Below, piece by piece: positions 9,405-17,846 of a stretch of 64,000 bases of DNA (position 1 is its first letter; each line of letters starts with the position of its first letter). The notes under the pieces were generated by a model. The model made no database searches and was not told where the DNA came from. It saw nothing but the letters and a program-made list of their open reading frames with translations. Source of the DNA: Bradyrhizobium sp. ISRA464 (lineage in GTDB: Bacteria > Pseudomonadota > Alphaproteobacteria > Rhizobiales > Xanthobacteraceae); contig NZ_CP094526.1 of NCBI RefSeq assembly GCF_029910095.1, positions 6,200,001-6,264,000 on the forward strand, in the 5' to 3' direction. The position numbers and the translations under genes are program-made.

Positions 9405-11168
9405 CTAGAGTCCAAGATCTCGTTTCCGACCGAAGCTCCATTCGATGCCACCGGCGTCTTTGGCGGTACCGGTGACATGTCGGCCGATCCTTTTCTCGAG
9501 CTCGCGCGACCAAGGCACGAGCTGAAAGCCCAACCCGTCGTCGATCATTGCAAAGCGGCCTGAGGTCATCGTCACACGCTGCCGGTACGTGCCCGACACT
9601 TGCTCACCGACGGCCGCCTTCCGTTGCGGCAATCCCGTCTCGGCAGCGATCCTAGATCCGACTGCATCGAGTTCTCGACGGCGCAAGGTATTCAAGAGAT
9701 CGCGCTGGAAAATGATGCGTTGGCCCTGCCGTCTTCCTAACCCTGTTGCGGCGAGATGCTCAGCTCTGGCCTGCATCGCGTCCCGCGCCTCGCGGCCGAA
9801 CCCACTGAGCGCAAGTGGCATGGGTTCTCGCTCGACAAGGCGATGGTCAAGCCAGGTCGCACCTTGCGCCTTGATCTGAGCCGCGAGGTCGAAATCCGAT
9901 CGGTTCGCAAGCAGTCGCGTCGGCTGCAGTTCCTCGGCAGCTCCAAATTCCCGGATCTCGACAATCCCTCCGACTGGCGGCGCATGTTCGAAGGCCTCAA
10001 CACCTCTAAAGCGAACGTGATGGACACGGCCGTCAGTGGCATCGATCAACGCATATGCCTCACCGGTCAGCTCGTTGTGAAGTCCCGTTCCGACCAGCCG
10101 TCCGAGGATCGGCGCTGAAGATTTTTCGCCCTCGATAACGAAGTTGGCAACGCTGCGCTCTTGCCCACGCTCCACATAGGCGCGATGCATGGTCTTGATG
10201 ATGTCACCGCGCATGCCGAGATCGCGGAGGTGGCGCTCGACTTCAAGCCCCACCATCCATTCGCCGGGGGAGGCCGAGGAGGCCAGCCCCATTTTTTGGA
10301 GATGCTGGAGGCGCCCGATCATGAGGCGACGGACTTCGGGATCGAAGGTAGCAGGATTGTCAGGACGGAGGTCGATGTAGCCCGTTTCATCGGCGGCGAG
10401 GCGAATTTCGCGATCAAGCCGCGTCCAGCGCTCGGCGGAAACCTCCCGTTCAAGAGCATTGCGAACCTCGTGCTCCGGTTTGGGTCCGAGCTCAATCGAG
10501 ACCAGCTCTTCGGCACGCGAGCGCAAACCGCGACTGATGTAGTCGCGGGAGATCACGAGATCGCCGCCTGTCTCGTCCACCCCACGAATAAGCAGATGGA
10601 TGTGAGGATTGTCTGTGTTCCAGTGATCGACGGCGATCCATTCGAGCCGGGTGCCTAAATCCGGTTCCATATGCTTGGCCAGGTCACGCGTGAATGATTT
10701 GAGGTCGGTCAGGTCGCTGGCGTCCTCCGGCGAGATGATGAAGCGAAAATGATGCCGGTCCTCCTTGCATCGGGCAGCGAAGCTAGCACCATCGACGTGA
10801 TCGCTCTGCGCATCGAACATCGCGGCCTCTTGCCCGCTTCGGCTCACGCCGTCGCGCTTCAAATAGACGAGATGAGCGTTCAGCGACGCAGATCGGAACG
10901 CACGTCCCTGATGACGCACCACGCGCGCTTTCACTGTGACGCGACGCGTCGGGCTGAACAGGCGATCACGGCTGAAATGGGTTCGGCCGCGCCCGAACGT
11001 CGAGCGTCCGCGACCTGAAGCGCACCGATAGACCCCTGCGTGAGTCGAGGTGTGGCCAGCCCTCATTGCCGCACGCAGCACCTGGTTGATGAAGCTCTTC
11101 TGCTTTGGCGCCCGTGTGCTGCGGATTCGTCCCGGTCGGATGCGGAGATCGCTATCGCGCGCAATCAT
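9405..11168 (-). CDS. rlxS: RlxS-type relaxase (DUF3363 family)
   Basis: The relaxase nicks oriT and is carried into the recipient with the strand. I prefer the ATG at 11166-11168 (MIARDSDLRIRPGRIR), giving 587 aa; the frame stays open upstream but without family-like sequence. The basic N-terminus ends with SFINQVLRAAMRAGH. The catalytic region shows HHFRFIISPEDAS and the HUH-type DNPHIHLLIRG. The C-terminal half (for example GRRQGQRIIFQRDLLNTLR) matches the DUF3363 part. Symbiosis ICEs of Mesorhizobium use the same relaxase type. oriT is expected near rlxS or traF but I could not pick it out. Confidence 0.92.
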   Translation of the reverse strand: MIARDSDLRIRPGRIRSTRAPKQKSFINQVLRAAMRAGHTSTHAGVYRCASGRGRSTFGRGRTHFSRDRLFSPTRRVTVKARVVRHQGRAFRSASLNAHLVYLKRDGVSRSGQEAAMFDAQSDHVDGASFAARCKEDRHHFRFIISPEDASDLTDLKSFTRDLAKHMEPDLGTRLEWIAVDHWNTDNPHIHLLIRGVDETGGDLVISRDYISRGLRSRAEELVSIELGPKPEHEVRNALEREVSAERWTRLDREIRLAADETGYIDLRPDNPATFDPEVRRLMIGRLQHLQKMGLASSASPGEWMVGLEVERHLRDLGMRGDIIKTMHRAYVERGQERSVANFVIEGEKSSAPILGRLVGTGLHNELTGEAYALIDATDGRVHHVRFRGVEAFEHAPPVGGIVEIREFGAAEELQPTRLLANRSDFDLAAQIKAQGATWLDHRLVEREPMPLALSGFGREARDAMQARAEHLAATGLGRRQGQRIIFQRDLLNTLRRRELDAVGSRIAAETGLPQRKAAVGEQVSGTYRQRVTMTSGRFAMIDDGLGFQLVPWSRELEKRIGRHVTGTAKDAGGIEWSFGRKRDLGL

Positions 11169-11415
11169 GTCAGGTCCTCCGCCGATGCAAGAAAGCCAGG
11201 AGTGCCGAAGGCAGTCTTGAATTTGCTCGTGAATTCGAAAGGCGCGGCACGCGTCACGACCGGCCGGCACGGAAGAACGCATGCCATGACAATGGCTTGC
11301 GGCTTGACGGGCGAGCCCCTTTTATCTTGCCGTCGTGCTGTCGTGCGCTCCTGTCCTCTCGTTTCCGCCAACTTCCCTCTACCGCTTCCCATCGCTCGTC
11401 GATTCACGCAGTTGC
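11169..11415. other. Intergenic region upstream of rlxS
   Basis: About 250 bp between the lytic transglycosylase stop and the relaxase start. No plausible gene was seen. It could hold the rlxS promoter or part of oriT, but I found no convincing inverted repeat next to a nick-like motif. Confidence 0.4.
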
Positions 11416-12330
11416 TCATCGTGTGCCTCCAACATCGGATCTCACGATGAACAGACCGGTCCCTGTGGGAATCATGGACGATAGAGGGTGAACACCTGAA
11501 GAAGCGAGTGCCCCGTTCGCGACGCTTCTAGCCTGCTCCCAATCCGGACGACTCTTGTGTTCCGATCGCCTAACAAAGAACGGGGCGGTGGTCCAAAGGA
11601 CCTCGCGACAGGAGCGACGGGAAGCGAGCTCAACTGCCAACAAATTTGCGAGATGGCTGACATAGGCTTGAGTCTCGACTGGCAATGGGGCGCCGGCGAG
11701 ATGCCTTTCGTAGCGTGCTGGCCCAGCATTGTATGCTGCAAGCGCACCGGGCATGCCATACCTGTCGCGCAGTTCCGCCAGATATGCCGTGCCGGCCACA
11801 ATATTGTCGCGAGCGTCGTAGGGATCGTTGCCGAGATCGTGCCGCCGACGAAGATCCGCCCAGGTCTTTGGCGTGATTTGCATCAATCCCATTGCGCCTT
11901 TCGACGATTTGGCACGCACGTCGCCGGCGCTCTCCAGCCGGATCACGGATCTGATCCAGCGCACGGGCACTGCGAACCGTTGTGAGGCTTCTACAATGAA
12001 TAGCGCAAACGCATTGCTGACCTGTTCCTCGGCTGGCTGGCTAGCAGATTCTTCTCCGGCAACAGCGGCATTGCCGCAGACCGTGAAAACGAACAGCAGC
12101 GGCTCGACAGCCCAGACGAGCGCTCCCGACCCAGCCAAGCATGCCACCGTGCTCACGCCCGTCCAGGGTAAAGCTGCTTCGCGCCGGCCGTTCGGCCGCC
12201 CTGGACCGCCGCTGCGCACGTCGGCCTTGCAGACATTGGTCGGGATGGAGGAATGGTCCCTCAATTGATCGAACAGAGGAATGGCGCGCTGGCCACATGA
12301 AACACGCACGATCACTCCTCCCACGTCCAC
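11416..12330 (-). CDS. Lytic transglycosylase of the conjugation module
   Basis: Up to 304 aa; the true start may be an internal GTG that leaves VSTVACLAGSGALVWAVEPL as the signal segment. The SLT domain begins near residue 115 (SQRFAVPVRWIRSVIRLESA) with the catalytic Glu in RLESAGD. It continues with SSKGAMGLMQITPKTWADL and ALAAYNAGPARYERH, all standard for family 1 transglycosylases. Such enzymes open peptidoglycan for the transfer channel. It overlaps traF by 19 bp and precedes rlxS. Confidence 0.88.
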   Translation of the reverse strand: MDVGGVIVRVSCGQRAIPLFDQLRDHSSIPTNVCKADVRSGGPGRPNGRREAALPWTGVSTVACLAGSGALVWAVEPLLFVFTVCGNAAVAGEESASQPAEEQVSNAFALFIVEASQRFAVPVRWIRSVIRLESAGDVRAKSSKGAMGLMQITPKTWADLRRRHDLGNDPYDARDNIVAGTAYLAELRDRYGMPGALAAYNAGPARYERHLAGAPLPVETQAYVSHLANLLAVELASRRSCREVLWTTAPFFVRRSEHKSRPDWEQARSVANGALASSGVHPLSSMIPTGTGLFIVRSDVGGTR

Positions 12331-12824
12331 ATGGGAAAGGCACGGCCGATGACAGCCGATGCGGGCAGAAAACGAAAATACCGGCCATCGAGTGAATCAT
12401 CCGACTGCCAATTCATGAGAAAGAGTTCGGCGTCCCCGACCACGCGGCACCCGTCCCACTTGGGCAGCGGTCGGCCGCGCCTGTCGCGATCCCTCGCCTC
12501 GCCCACCGCAATCCCGTCGACCGAAATCGTGAGTCCGGTTCTGCAGACCGTCTGTCCTGGAACCGCTAGCACGCGTTTGAGCATCGGGACGCCCGAGGGC
12601 AGATAGCCGTTCAGGTCGAGAAAGGTCGCGAGCGGCTCCGGCGGCAGAACGGCGACCAGCTCCGTGACGAAGAGCTTTTCCAGGGGCCGCAAGCGATAGA
12701 GGCCGATCGGGACACTCGCAGACCCGTTCCAGATGTAGAGTGGATTTGATTCGAGCACCATTGTCGTTATCAGCGCAGCAGCGGCCCCACACATCGCTAT
12801 CATGATCTTCAGCTTGCTGATCAT
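12312..12824 (-). CDS. traF: TraF, S26-family conjugative transfer peptidase
   Basis: A 170-aa protein from the ATG at 12822-12824 (MISKLKIMIAMCG), which forms an ATGA overlap with the DUF2840 stop. A single N-terminal hydrophobic helix is followed by the S26 signal-peptidase-like core. SASVPIGLYRL carries the nucleophile Ser region and VPMLKRVLAVPGQTVC the general-base Lys. TraF proteases mature TrbC pilin in RP4-type systems, and the same role is likely here. Confidence 0.9.
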   Translation of the reverse strand: MISKLKIMIAMCGAAAALITTMVLESNPLYIWNGSASVPIGLYRLRPLEKLFVTELVAVLPPEPLATFLDLNGYLPSGVPMLKRVLAVPGQTVCRTGLTISVDGIAVGEARDRDRRGRPLPKWDGCRVVGDAELFLMNWQSDDSLDGRYFRFLPASAVIGRAFPMWTWEE

Positions 12825-13285
12825 CGCATGACTCTCCGCCGGTGAAGCCAAGCCTGATGTCGCGCTTTCGTGTACGGACGCGGGCTCTCATTCACAGAGA
12901 GGCGGTTGTGAACGTGATGCCAATGATCAGGAGCAACATCGGCTGGATCAATGTCGAGCGCCTCAATCGCATCAATCATCTGCAACACCCGCTCGACCCT
13001 CAGCCAACCGGAAAGCCGTAGCAGGATTTCCCCTCCAGGCTTCACATAGGGTACGGTTGAGCAGCGCTGCCCCGGTGCAACTGCGCGCAAGATGTCAATT
13101 CGTGAGACGACCGTTCCAAAGTCGTTCGATGTCCAGCGGACAAAGGCGAAGATGCTGTGCGGCGCAAATGACAGGATACGGCGGTGACGATCGACCTTTT
13201 TTTCTTCGATGATGCGACCGAACCGGATACGGTTTTCGATGCGCCTCTCAAGCCACAGGACTTCCACTTGCGTGAGATCGCTCAT
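12821..13285 (-). CDS. DUF2840 family protein
   Basis: A 154-aa protein beginning MSDLTQVEVLWLERRIENR and containing FAFVRWTSNDFGTVVSRIDI and a VAPDHWHHVHNRL segment. The sequence and the position directly before traF match the DUF2840 family of alphaproteobacterial ICEs. Function is unknown. The start codon forms an ATGA with an upstream frame, suggesting that a coupled gene (normally parA) once preceded it. Confidence 0.85.
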   Translation of the reverse strand: MSDLTQVEVLWLERRIENRIRFGRIIEEKKVDRHRRILSFAPHSIFAFVRWTSNDFGTVVSRIDILRAVAPGQRCSTVPYVKPGGEILLRLSGWLRVERVLQMIDAIEALDIDPADVAPDHWHHVHNRLSVNESPRPYTKARHQAWLHRRRVMR

Positions 13286-13401
13286 GCGTCAGCTCTTCCG
13301 TTGTGGAGGCAAGCGCTATCCGTCGAAGCCCTGGATGCGGACCAGTGCGGCGGCGGGGCAGAGATGTAAATCTTGGTACGGTTCGTCGACCGCCGTTGTC
13401 T

Positions 13402-13776
13402 GTCGATCGGAACGACGCAAAAGACATCGTACAGGCACGGACCGGCTGGTTCCGGGCTGTGCACGTCAAGTCGGAGGACGTACAGACCCTGCAGGCGCTG
13501 CTGGTCCGGCGCAGGGCAATGCTCGGCAGGGTGCTGCCCATGGAGAACATGATCCGCGGCCTGTTGCGCCCGTTTTGCCTCAAAGTCGGCAGGATCTCGG
13601 TCGACCGCCTTGACGCGCGGGTGCACGAGATCATGGCCGGGAAGAAGAAACCGGAGGCGGTTATCGCGTCGCTGGTCCACGCCCGAAACGCGATGCCGCC
13701 GCGATTGGCCGAACTGCAGCGCCCGGCGCTGATGGCGCGGCCGCACACCATACTGCTGCTCAAGGTCTGGATCGGC
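13402..13776 (+). pseudogene. IS110-family transposase fragment
   Basis: A forward open frame translates as VDRNDAKDIVQARTGWF and then VKSEDVQTLQALLVRRR, MENMIRGLLRPFCLKVGRIS. This is the central part of the N-terminal DEDD domain of IS110/IS1111 transposases. No proper start, no C-terminal transposase_20 domain and no terminal repeats were seen, so this is a leftover piece. It lies where ICEs of this type often carry parA, between the replication initiator and DUF2840. Confidence 0.75.
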
Positions 13777-14240
13777 GGCACGACCTTCCAGTTTGACGCC
13801 GGCAACAGGCGCCGCCGGGTCGCGGCGTCCGCTCAAGGACCTCCGCGACCCGGCCCCTTCCATGAGGGCCTTCGCCTTCCGCCACGGCGGAGCGGCGTCT
13901 TTCGAGGAGGCGGAGCTGTGGGTGAGACCGGAACTTTTGTTGCCGGCGGCTTTGAGCCCCTCATTGAGGTCATCACGAACGGCGCAGCTTAGCGTGAGTG
14001 CCCATTTTGCAGCTTCCGGCATGCTGCGGGCATCGTGCCCACCACGGATATTGCAGAGTTCTTCTCGCCGCGTGAGCTGCCGCAAGGGAAAGTGACGAAC
14101 ACGACGCAGCGATGTCGATACTGATGATCGCGAGCGCTTGCGTGCGACTGCGAAGGCACGCGTGGCTTCGACAGGAGAATCGGATTGCAGAAGGGCGGCG
14201 CGCGAGAGAGAGAACGTGCATGAGGCATCCTCACCAGAGC
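13777..14240. other. Unassigned stretch between IS110 remnant and origin-like region
   Basis: Open frames here have no family-like sequence and overlap each other on both strands. The stretch may contain remains of parA, but I could not find its Walker motif (KGGVGKT) in any frame. Confidence 0.4.
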
Positions 14241-14244
14241 GGCG

Positions 14245-14418
14245 CACGACTTGTTCACAACGCACTGATTCACAACAAGAAGTTAGTGTCAGTATGTTAG
14301 TAACGTTACAGCGACCGCAAAGCGCTGAAAAACAGGCACTTGAGCTCGATTTCGGTCCTCGATAGCACGAGGATTCGGTCCTCGATAGCACGAGGGGCGC
14401 AGTCCCCGATAGCACGAG
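14245..14418. other. Candidate origin of replication with iterons next to repA
   Basis: Three near-identical 20-bp direct repeats start at 14352, 14375 and 14399, a spacing of 23-24 bp, about two helical turns. Their shared core is CGATAGCACGAG, preceded by GTCC(T/C)C. About 100 bp away is TTGTTCACAA at 14251-14260, one base from the DnaA-box consensus TTATNCACA, followed by an inverted copy-like CACAACAA. The array abuts the stop codon of the replication-initiator gene. This is the usual layout of an iteron-type origin, so the element may replicate after excision. Confidence 0.6.
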
Positions 14419-14423
14419 CTGAT

Positions 14424-15347
14424 TCACAGGCCGTCCTCCGAGTTTGGAGTGATACCGCGCCCGCGAAGTCCTTGGGTGAGCGGGCCGATCGGGTTGCACG
14501 CGAACTTCAACCGCTCAGCGCCGGTCCGATCGCGGGTGAGCAAGAGCCGGTAGCCGGGCAATGTCTGACGCTGGACAATCTGCCGTACGTCGTATGCAAA
14601 ATGCTTGAGCGGCGAGAGGCTGCCGGACTTGGCATGGAGGTGCACAAGGTCAAAACTCCAGCCGCCGACCTGGCGGCCACCGTGCTTGCGCACGAGCCGA
14701 TAAAGCCAGCGCTCAAGTCCGCCTGTCAGATCGAAGTAAGTGCGATCGATCGTGAGCACGAGCGAGTCGTCGATAACGCCTGCATAGAACCAATCGGGGA
14801 GGATCAACTCCAGCCCGCGTGCGCGCCCGTTTGCATCGGCAGTTTCTTTCCACTCGTTGATCCATGAAAAACGATGTCGCCGCCGCTCAGCAGGTTGACG
14901 GATCGATGTCAGCACCGTCGTTGACTGCAACCTGTCGAGGCCCGCCTTCAGCCGATCATAGTCTCGCGCGCCTGTCCCGCGGCCGGCAAACGTCAGAATC
15001 TCGTAAGGCGTTGCAGCCATGAGGCGTGAAGTCTTCAAGCCCGCGTCGCGTGCTTCGACGATCTGGGAAGCTGCCCAGATCAGAACATCCGCATCCCAGA
15101 TGGTGGCCATACCGTGCTCCGGCACGGCTTCAACGCGAATTGCTATTGTGCCGGCGCGGAAATCGATAGGCACGATCCGCTTCGTTTTCGCGAGCGAAAA
15201 GAATGGATACGCCATAAGATCCTGGGTGTCCCGGGGCGCGAGATCGCCAGGCAGCGCTCGAAACAGCTGGAGTTGGTCTCGCTCGGAGTGATGTTTAAGT
15301 CGCATCGCAAGCTCCCCCCGATGCTCACCGGCGTTCTTGTCCCGCAT
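14424..15347 (-). CDS. repA: Replication initiator protein A (RPA family)
   Basis: A 307-aa protein (a start at the later Met in ELAMRLKHHSERDQ is possible). It shows FRALPGDLAPRDTQDLMAYP, FFSLAKTKRIVPIDF, IWDADVLIWAASQI, and SWINEWKET, all typical of the RPA-type initiators found on plasmids and ICEs of alphaproteobacteria. It binds iterons in plasmid relatives, and an iteron array lies directly after its stop. Its start overlaps the end of the HTH gene upstream, so the two are probably co-translated. Confidence 0.88.
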   Translation of the reverse strand: MRDKNAGEHRGELAMRLKHHSERDQLQLFRALPGDLAPRDTQDLMAYPFFSLAKTKRIVPIDFRAGTIAIRVEAVPEHGMATIWDADVLIWAASQIVEARDAGLKTSRLMAATPYEILTFAGRGTGARDYDRLKAGLDRLQSTTVLTSIRQPAERRRHRFSWINEWKETADANGRARGLELILPDWFYAGVIDDSLVLTIDRTYFDLTGGLERWLYRLVRKHGGRQVGGWSFDLVHLHAKSGSLSPLKHFAYDVRQIVQRQTLPGYRLLLTRDRTGAERLKFACNPIGPLTQGLRGRGITPNSEDGL

Positions 15348-15606
15348 ACGGGCGCAGGGTCGGGTGCTTCTTGGCCGGCAGTACAGCCCCCTTGCCGGGA
15401 TCGGAAGTTGATGTCCGGGAGCCGAGATCGGCCCAAGCTTTCAGATCATCCAAGGCGTAGACGACGCGACCGCCAATCTTGCGATAGGTCGGGCCAGTGC
15501 CGTATGTACGGTGCTTTTCAAGCGTGCGACCGGACAGGCCGAGATAACGCGCCGCTTCTGCCGTACGCAGAAAGCGTGGGGGTAGGCCGGCCATTGGATC
15601 GGGCAT
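15325..15606 (-). CDS. AlpA/MerR-like helix-turn-helix protein, possible excisionase-type factor
   Basis: 93 aa from the ATG at 15604-15606, preceded by GGAG with 7-nt spacing. Residues about 10-60 (FLRTAEAARYLGLSGRTLEK, then GPTYRKIGGRVVYALDDLKAW) form the winged HTH seen in AlpA-type regulators and in recombination directionality factors such as RdfS of Mesorhizobium ICEs. The remaining 30 residues are basic and disordered. It heads the repA-to-trb run. Whether it drives excision or only controls repA cannot be told, and no intact integrase is in the window. Confidence 0.8.
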   Translation of the reverse strand: MPDPMAGLPPRFLRTAEAARYLGLSGRTLEKHRTYGTGPTYRKIGGRVVYALDDLKAWADLGSRTSTSDPGKGAVLPAKKHPTLRPYAGQERR

Positions 15607-16504
15607 TAGATAGCTCCTGGATGACAGCACGCTGCGCACGGCAGCGCCGCCGTGCGTGTGGTCATTATGGAGGAGCTTGTTTTCGGAGCGGGATGCCGAA
15701 TATTGAGGGGCCGATTTTCGATACCCCAAGCTGATAGCGCTAGCTCTCTACGTCCAGCTCATGGAAGTCAGCCATATCCACCCTGCATCAGTGGCAGGCC
15801 CCGTCGGCGCTCTCATCTGTTCGCTGGCCACTGGGGCGCACCGAAACGGGGCAAACGGGAGCTTTTAGATGCGCCGAAGGGCGGGGTTTACCCGGCGCAT
15901 GCTGCATTCGCGCGGCATTCTCCTGCTCAGCGATGGAGGTCGAGCCGGCCACAGTCAAACGAATTTGAGCCTCTATGGCTTTCCTTTCCGTCAGGTCCGC
16001 TTTTCGAAAGCCGCGCCTGGAATACTGAAGAAACCTTGAACGGCCTACGTTGGGGACAGAATGAAGATCGATCCACGAAGCATTGAAGTCGGCTGGCCGT
16101 TGCCCCGAGTGCACAAACCAGCTCACCAGCGCACGCGTCCGCCAATCAACCAGCCTTCGAGTGTCAGCTAAGTGAGTTGCGGCCAATCCAGCAAACATTG
16201 GATGCCGTTACCATTTTGACAGATTCGGAGACTGGGCCGACTGCAATGACGAGCCGCGATGCGCGAGTGCCCCCTGTCCGAGAAGCCGATCGCTGCCTGG
16301 CGATATCATATGTCAGGGGGGGCACCGAACTTGCTGCATCGCTGGCCGGGCGAATGTCGAGGTGCTCAGGAGTGAGATCGGGCTGGCTGAGCAACGATCA
16401 ACACGGTGGCCTGCAATGACCGGATCGCTCGTCAGCAGTGTGGATACCGACAGCGTTTTCAAGACGGTGCTGGCATCGTGCTATGCAGCTGCACCGTTTT
16501 CAGA
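15607..16504. other. Decayed region upstream of the HTH/repA operon
   Basis: About 900 bp with many short overlapping frames on both strands and no recognisable protein. ICEs of this type usually carry DUF2285/DUF6499 regulator genes here, and the neighbouring DUF6499-like remnant suggests that they decayed. The repA operon promoter should lie within the last 150 bp before 15606, but I see no clear -35/-10 pair. Confidence 0.4.
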
Positions 16505-16680
16505 ACGAGGCGGGATTGCACGCCGCGCCTCGATGGGAGTCAGCACGACGACTACAGAGGGGGCCCATTGTCGGCTGCCGACGGCGAACCGTCGCCCGAG
16601 ATCGCGCGTATCTGGAGTTTCCCCGAACAGCCGGCGCGTACGCCAGCTGCGAACCAGCCCGCCCTGATTCATAGCAAAGT
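16505..16680 (-). pseudogene. Remnant of a DUF6499-type ICE protein
   Basis: Read on the minus strand, three frames together give pieces such as WRTRRLFGETPD, and QIRAISGDGSPSAADNGPP. This resembles the DUF6499 motif (an FLRRNP..Y segment followed by ISGDGSP) seen next to DUF2285 proteins in alphaproteobacterial ICEs. Shifts between frames and a TAG stop show that it is no longer functional. Confidence 0.4.
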
Positions 16681-16816
16681 CGCGACCGCGAGCGCCCTGG
16701 CGGTCGCAACTGTATCGCATGGGACGCCGAGCGAGCGCCTCGGGCGCAGATCGAGTAGTCGATGCGAGCGGGTCATCCGGCGACGACGGATACTCGCTGA
16801 CCAGTGGACAAAACAA

Positions 16817-16852
16817 CGAAGCGCCCCGCCCGATGAACCGGGCGGGGCTTCG
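16817..16852 (-). terminator. Stem-loop terminator after the DUF736 gene
   Basis: A perfect 9-bp GC stem (CCCCGCCCG / CGGGCGGGG, loop of 6) is extended by a bulged CGAAG/CTTCG outer stem. It lies 12 bp after the DUF736 stop. On the minus strand the stem is followed by CGTTGTTTTG, a weak U-rich tail. Confidence 0.65.
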
Positions 16853-16863
16853 ACGGATCGACC

Positions 16864-17184
16864 TCAGTCGCCGTTCTTGCGCGGCCGCGACCAGAGCAGC
16901 GTATAGCCTTCGCCGGCTTCATCGTCGAACAAATTCGCATAGATCGGCGCGTTGAACGACGGATCATCGAGCTTGAGTGACAGGTAATCCCGGCCCTCCT
17001 CGGAGCGCTTTGACCAGGCCGCTCCGATCTCCGCTCGACCCACATAGACGCGATGGCTCGGAGCGTTCTCGTTTCCGCGGCTGGCCTCGGCGACGATTCG
17101 GACACCCTTGGCCTGCAGGCTCAGCGTGATGATCTCTCCCTGAAAATCGTTGCCGACCTTCTTGAAAGAACCGATGTTAGCCAT
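16864..17184 (-). CDS. DUF736 family protein
   Basis: 106 aa from the ATG at 17182-17184, with a clear AAGGAG ribosome-binding site. It reads MANIGSFKKVGNDFQGEI, VYVGRAEIGAAWSKRS, YLSLKLDDPSFNAPIYANL, an almost textbook DUF736 protein. These small proteins are hallmarks of alphaproteobacterial ICEs; function is unknown. The gene marks the right edge of the first backbone block and is separated from the rtx operon by about 660 bp. Confidence 0.92.
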   Translation of the reverse strand: MANIGSFKKVGNDFQGEIITLSLQAKGVRIVAEASRGNENAPSHRVYVGRAEIGAAWSKRSEEGRDYLSLKLDDPSFNAPIYANLFDDEAGEGYTLLWSRPRKNGD

Positions 17185-17300
17185 GTCTCTTCTCCTTCTG
17201 TTGTTCGAGCCCGCGACCACCGCAGCCTCGATGGCGATCTACAGGCCGACGACGATCGGCGGCGCACCCGCTTCTGGGCCGGAGCGCAGCGAAGGACGCC
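17185..17300 (-). promoter_or_regulatory. Leader upstream of DUF736, similar to that of the DUF2493 gene
   Basis: On the minus strand this leader carries CCTTCGCTGCGCTCCGG followed, some 30 bp on, by a GTCGG..GATCGCCA..GA.GGC.GCG.TGG stretch and then the AAGGAG ribosome-binding site. The region 27701-27800 before the DUF2493 gene has the same blocks in the same order. A shared regulator or RNA structure is possible. Confidence 0.5.
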
Positions 17301-17846
17301 GGCGAGAAACTTTCTTGTCTCGCGAGGAATGGGCGTCAGCCCAGGGGAAGAAAGTTTTGATTGCCGGCGTTGCGGCTCAGACGATCGAGGCGCAGCCGGT
17401 CGTCGGCCAGATCGAGCCAACGAGGTCAGGTGCGTCCGAGCGCTGAACACTCTGGAGAGCAAGACTTGGCGGACGTCGTTGTCCAACACAAGGGGTCGTC
17501 TGGGCTGGGCGTAGAGAAGGAAAGAGCATGCGAAGAAAAGGCGCAATCGTCGAATGGCACAATGCCGCAACGACGCGCCTGCCGCCGGCACATCATCGGC
17601 CCAATGACACTCGGCACGCTCAGTGCGACCCAGGCCGCGCGTTCGCCGACACGTCATCCGGCGACGCCCTCCGGCCTGGGCGCGTGTCCAGAACAATAAT
17701 CCGCGTCCGCGCTATGCCGACACTGACGGCCGCACAGAGGCAGGCGGTCGTACCAGCTGTCCGGAACCACTCAGATGCAGACGAGAGCATCGTCCGGCGC
17801 TTGAGCCGTCGTCCGACTGGTTCGCTGACCGTACGCGCTGCCTGCT
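17301..17846. other. Non-coding stretch between DUF736 leader and rtxG end
   Basis: About 550 bp with only short overlapping frames lacking family-like sequence. This is the junction between ICE backbone and rtx cargo. No inverted repeats or direct repeats marking an insertion could be seen by eye. Confidence 0.4.

Noticed and set aside
13282..14499. 405-aa minus-strand open frame
   Set aside because: It is mainly the opposite-strand shadow of the IS110 fragment and of the iterons; no protein family features could be read.
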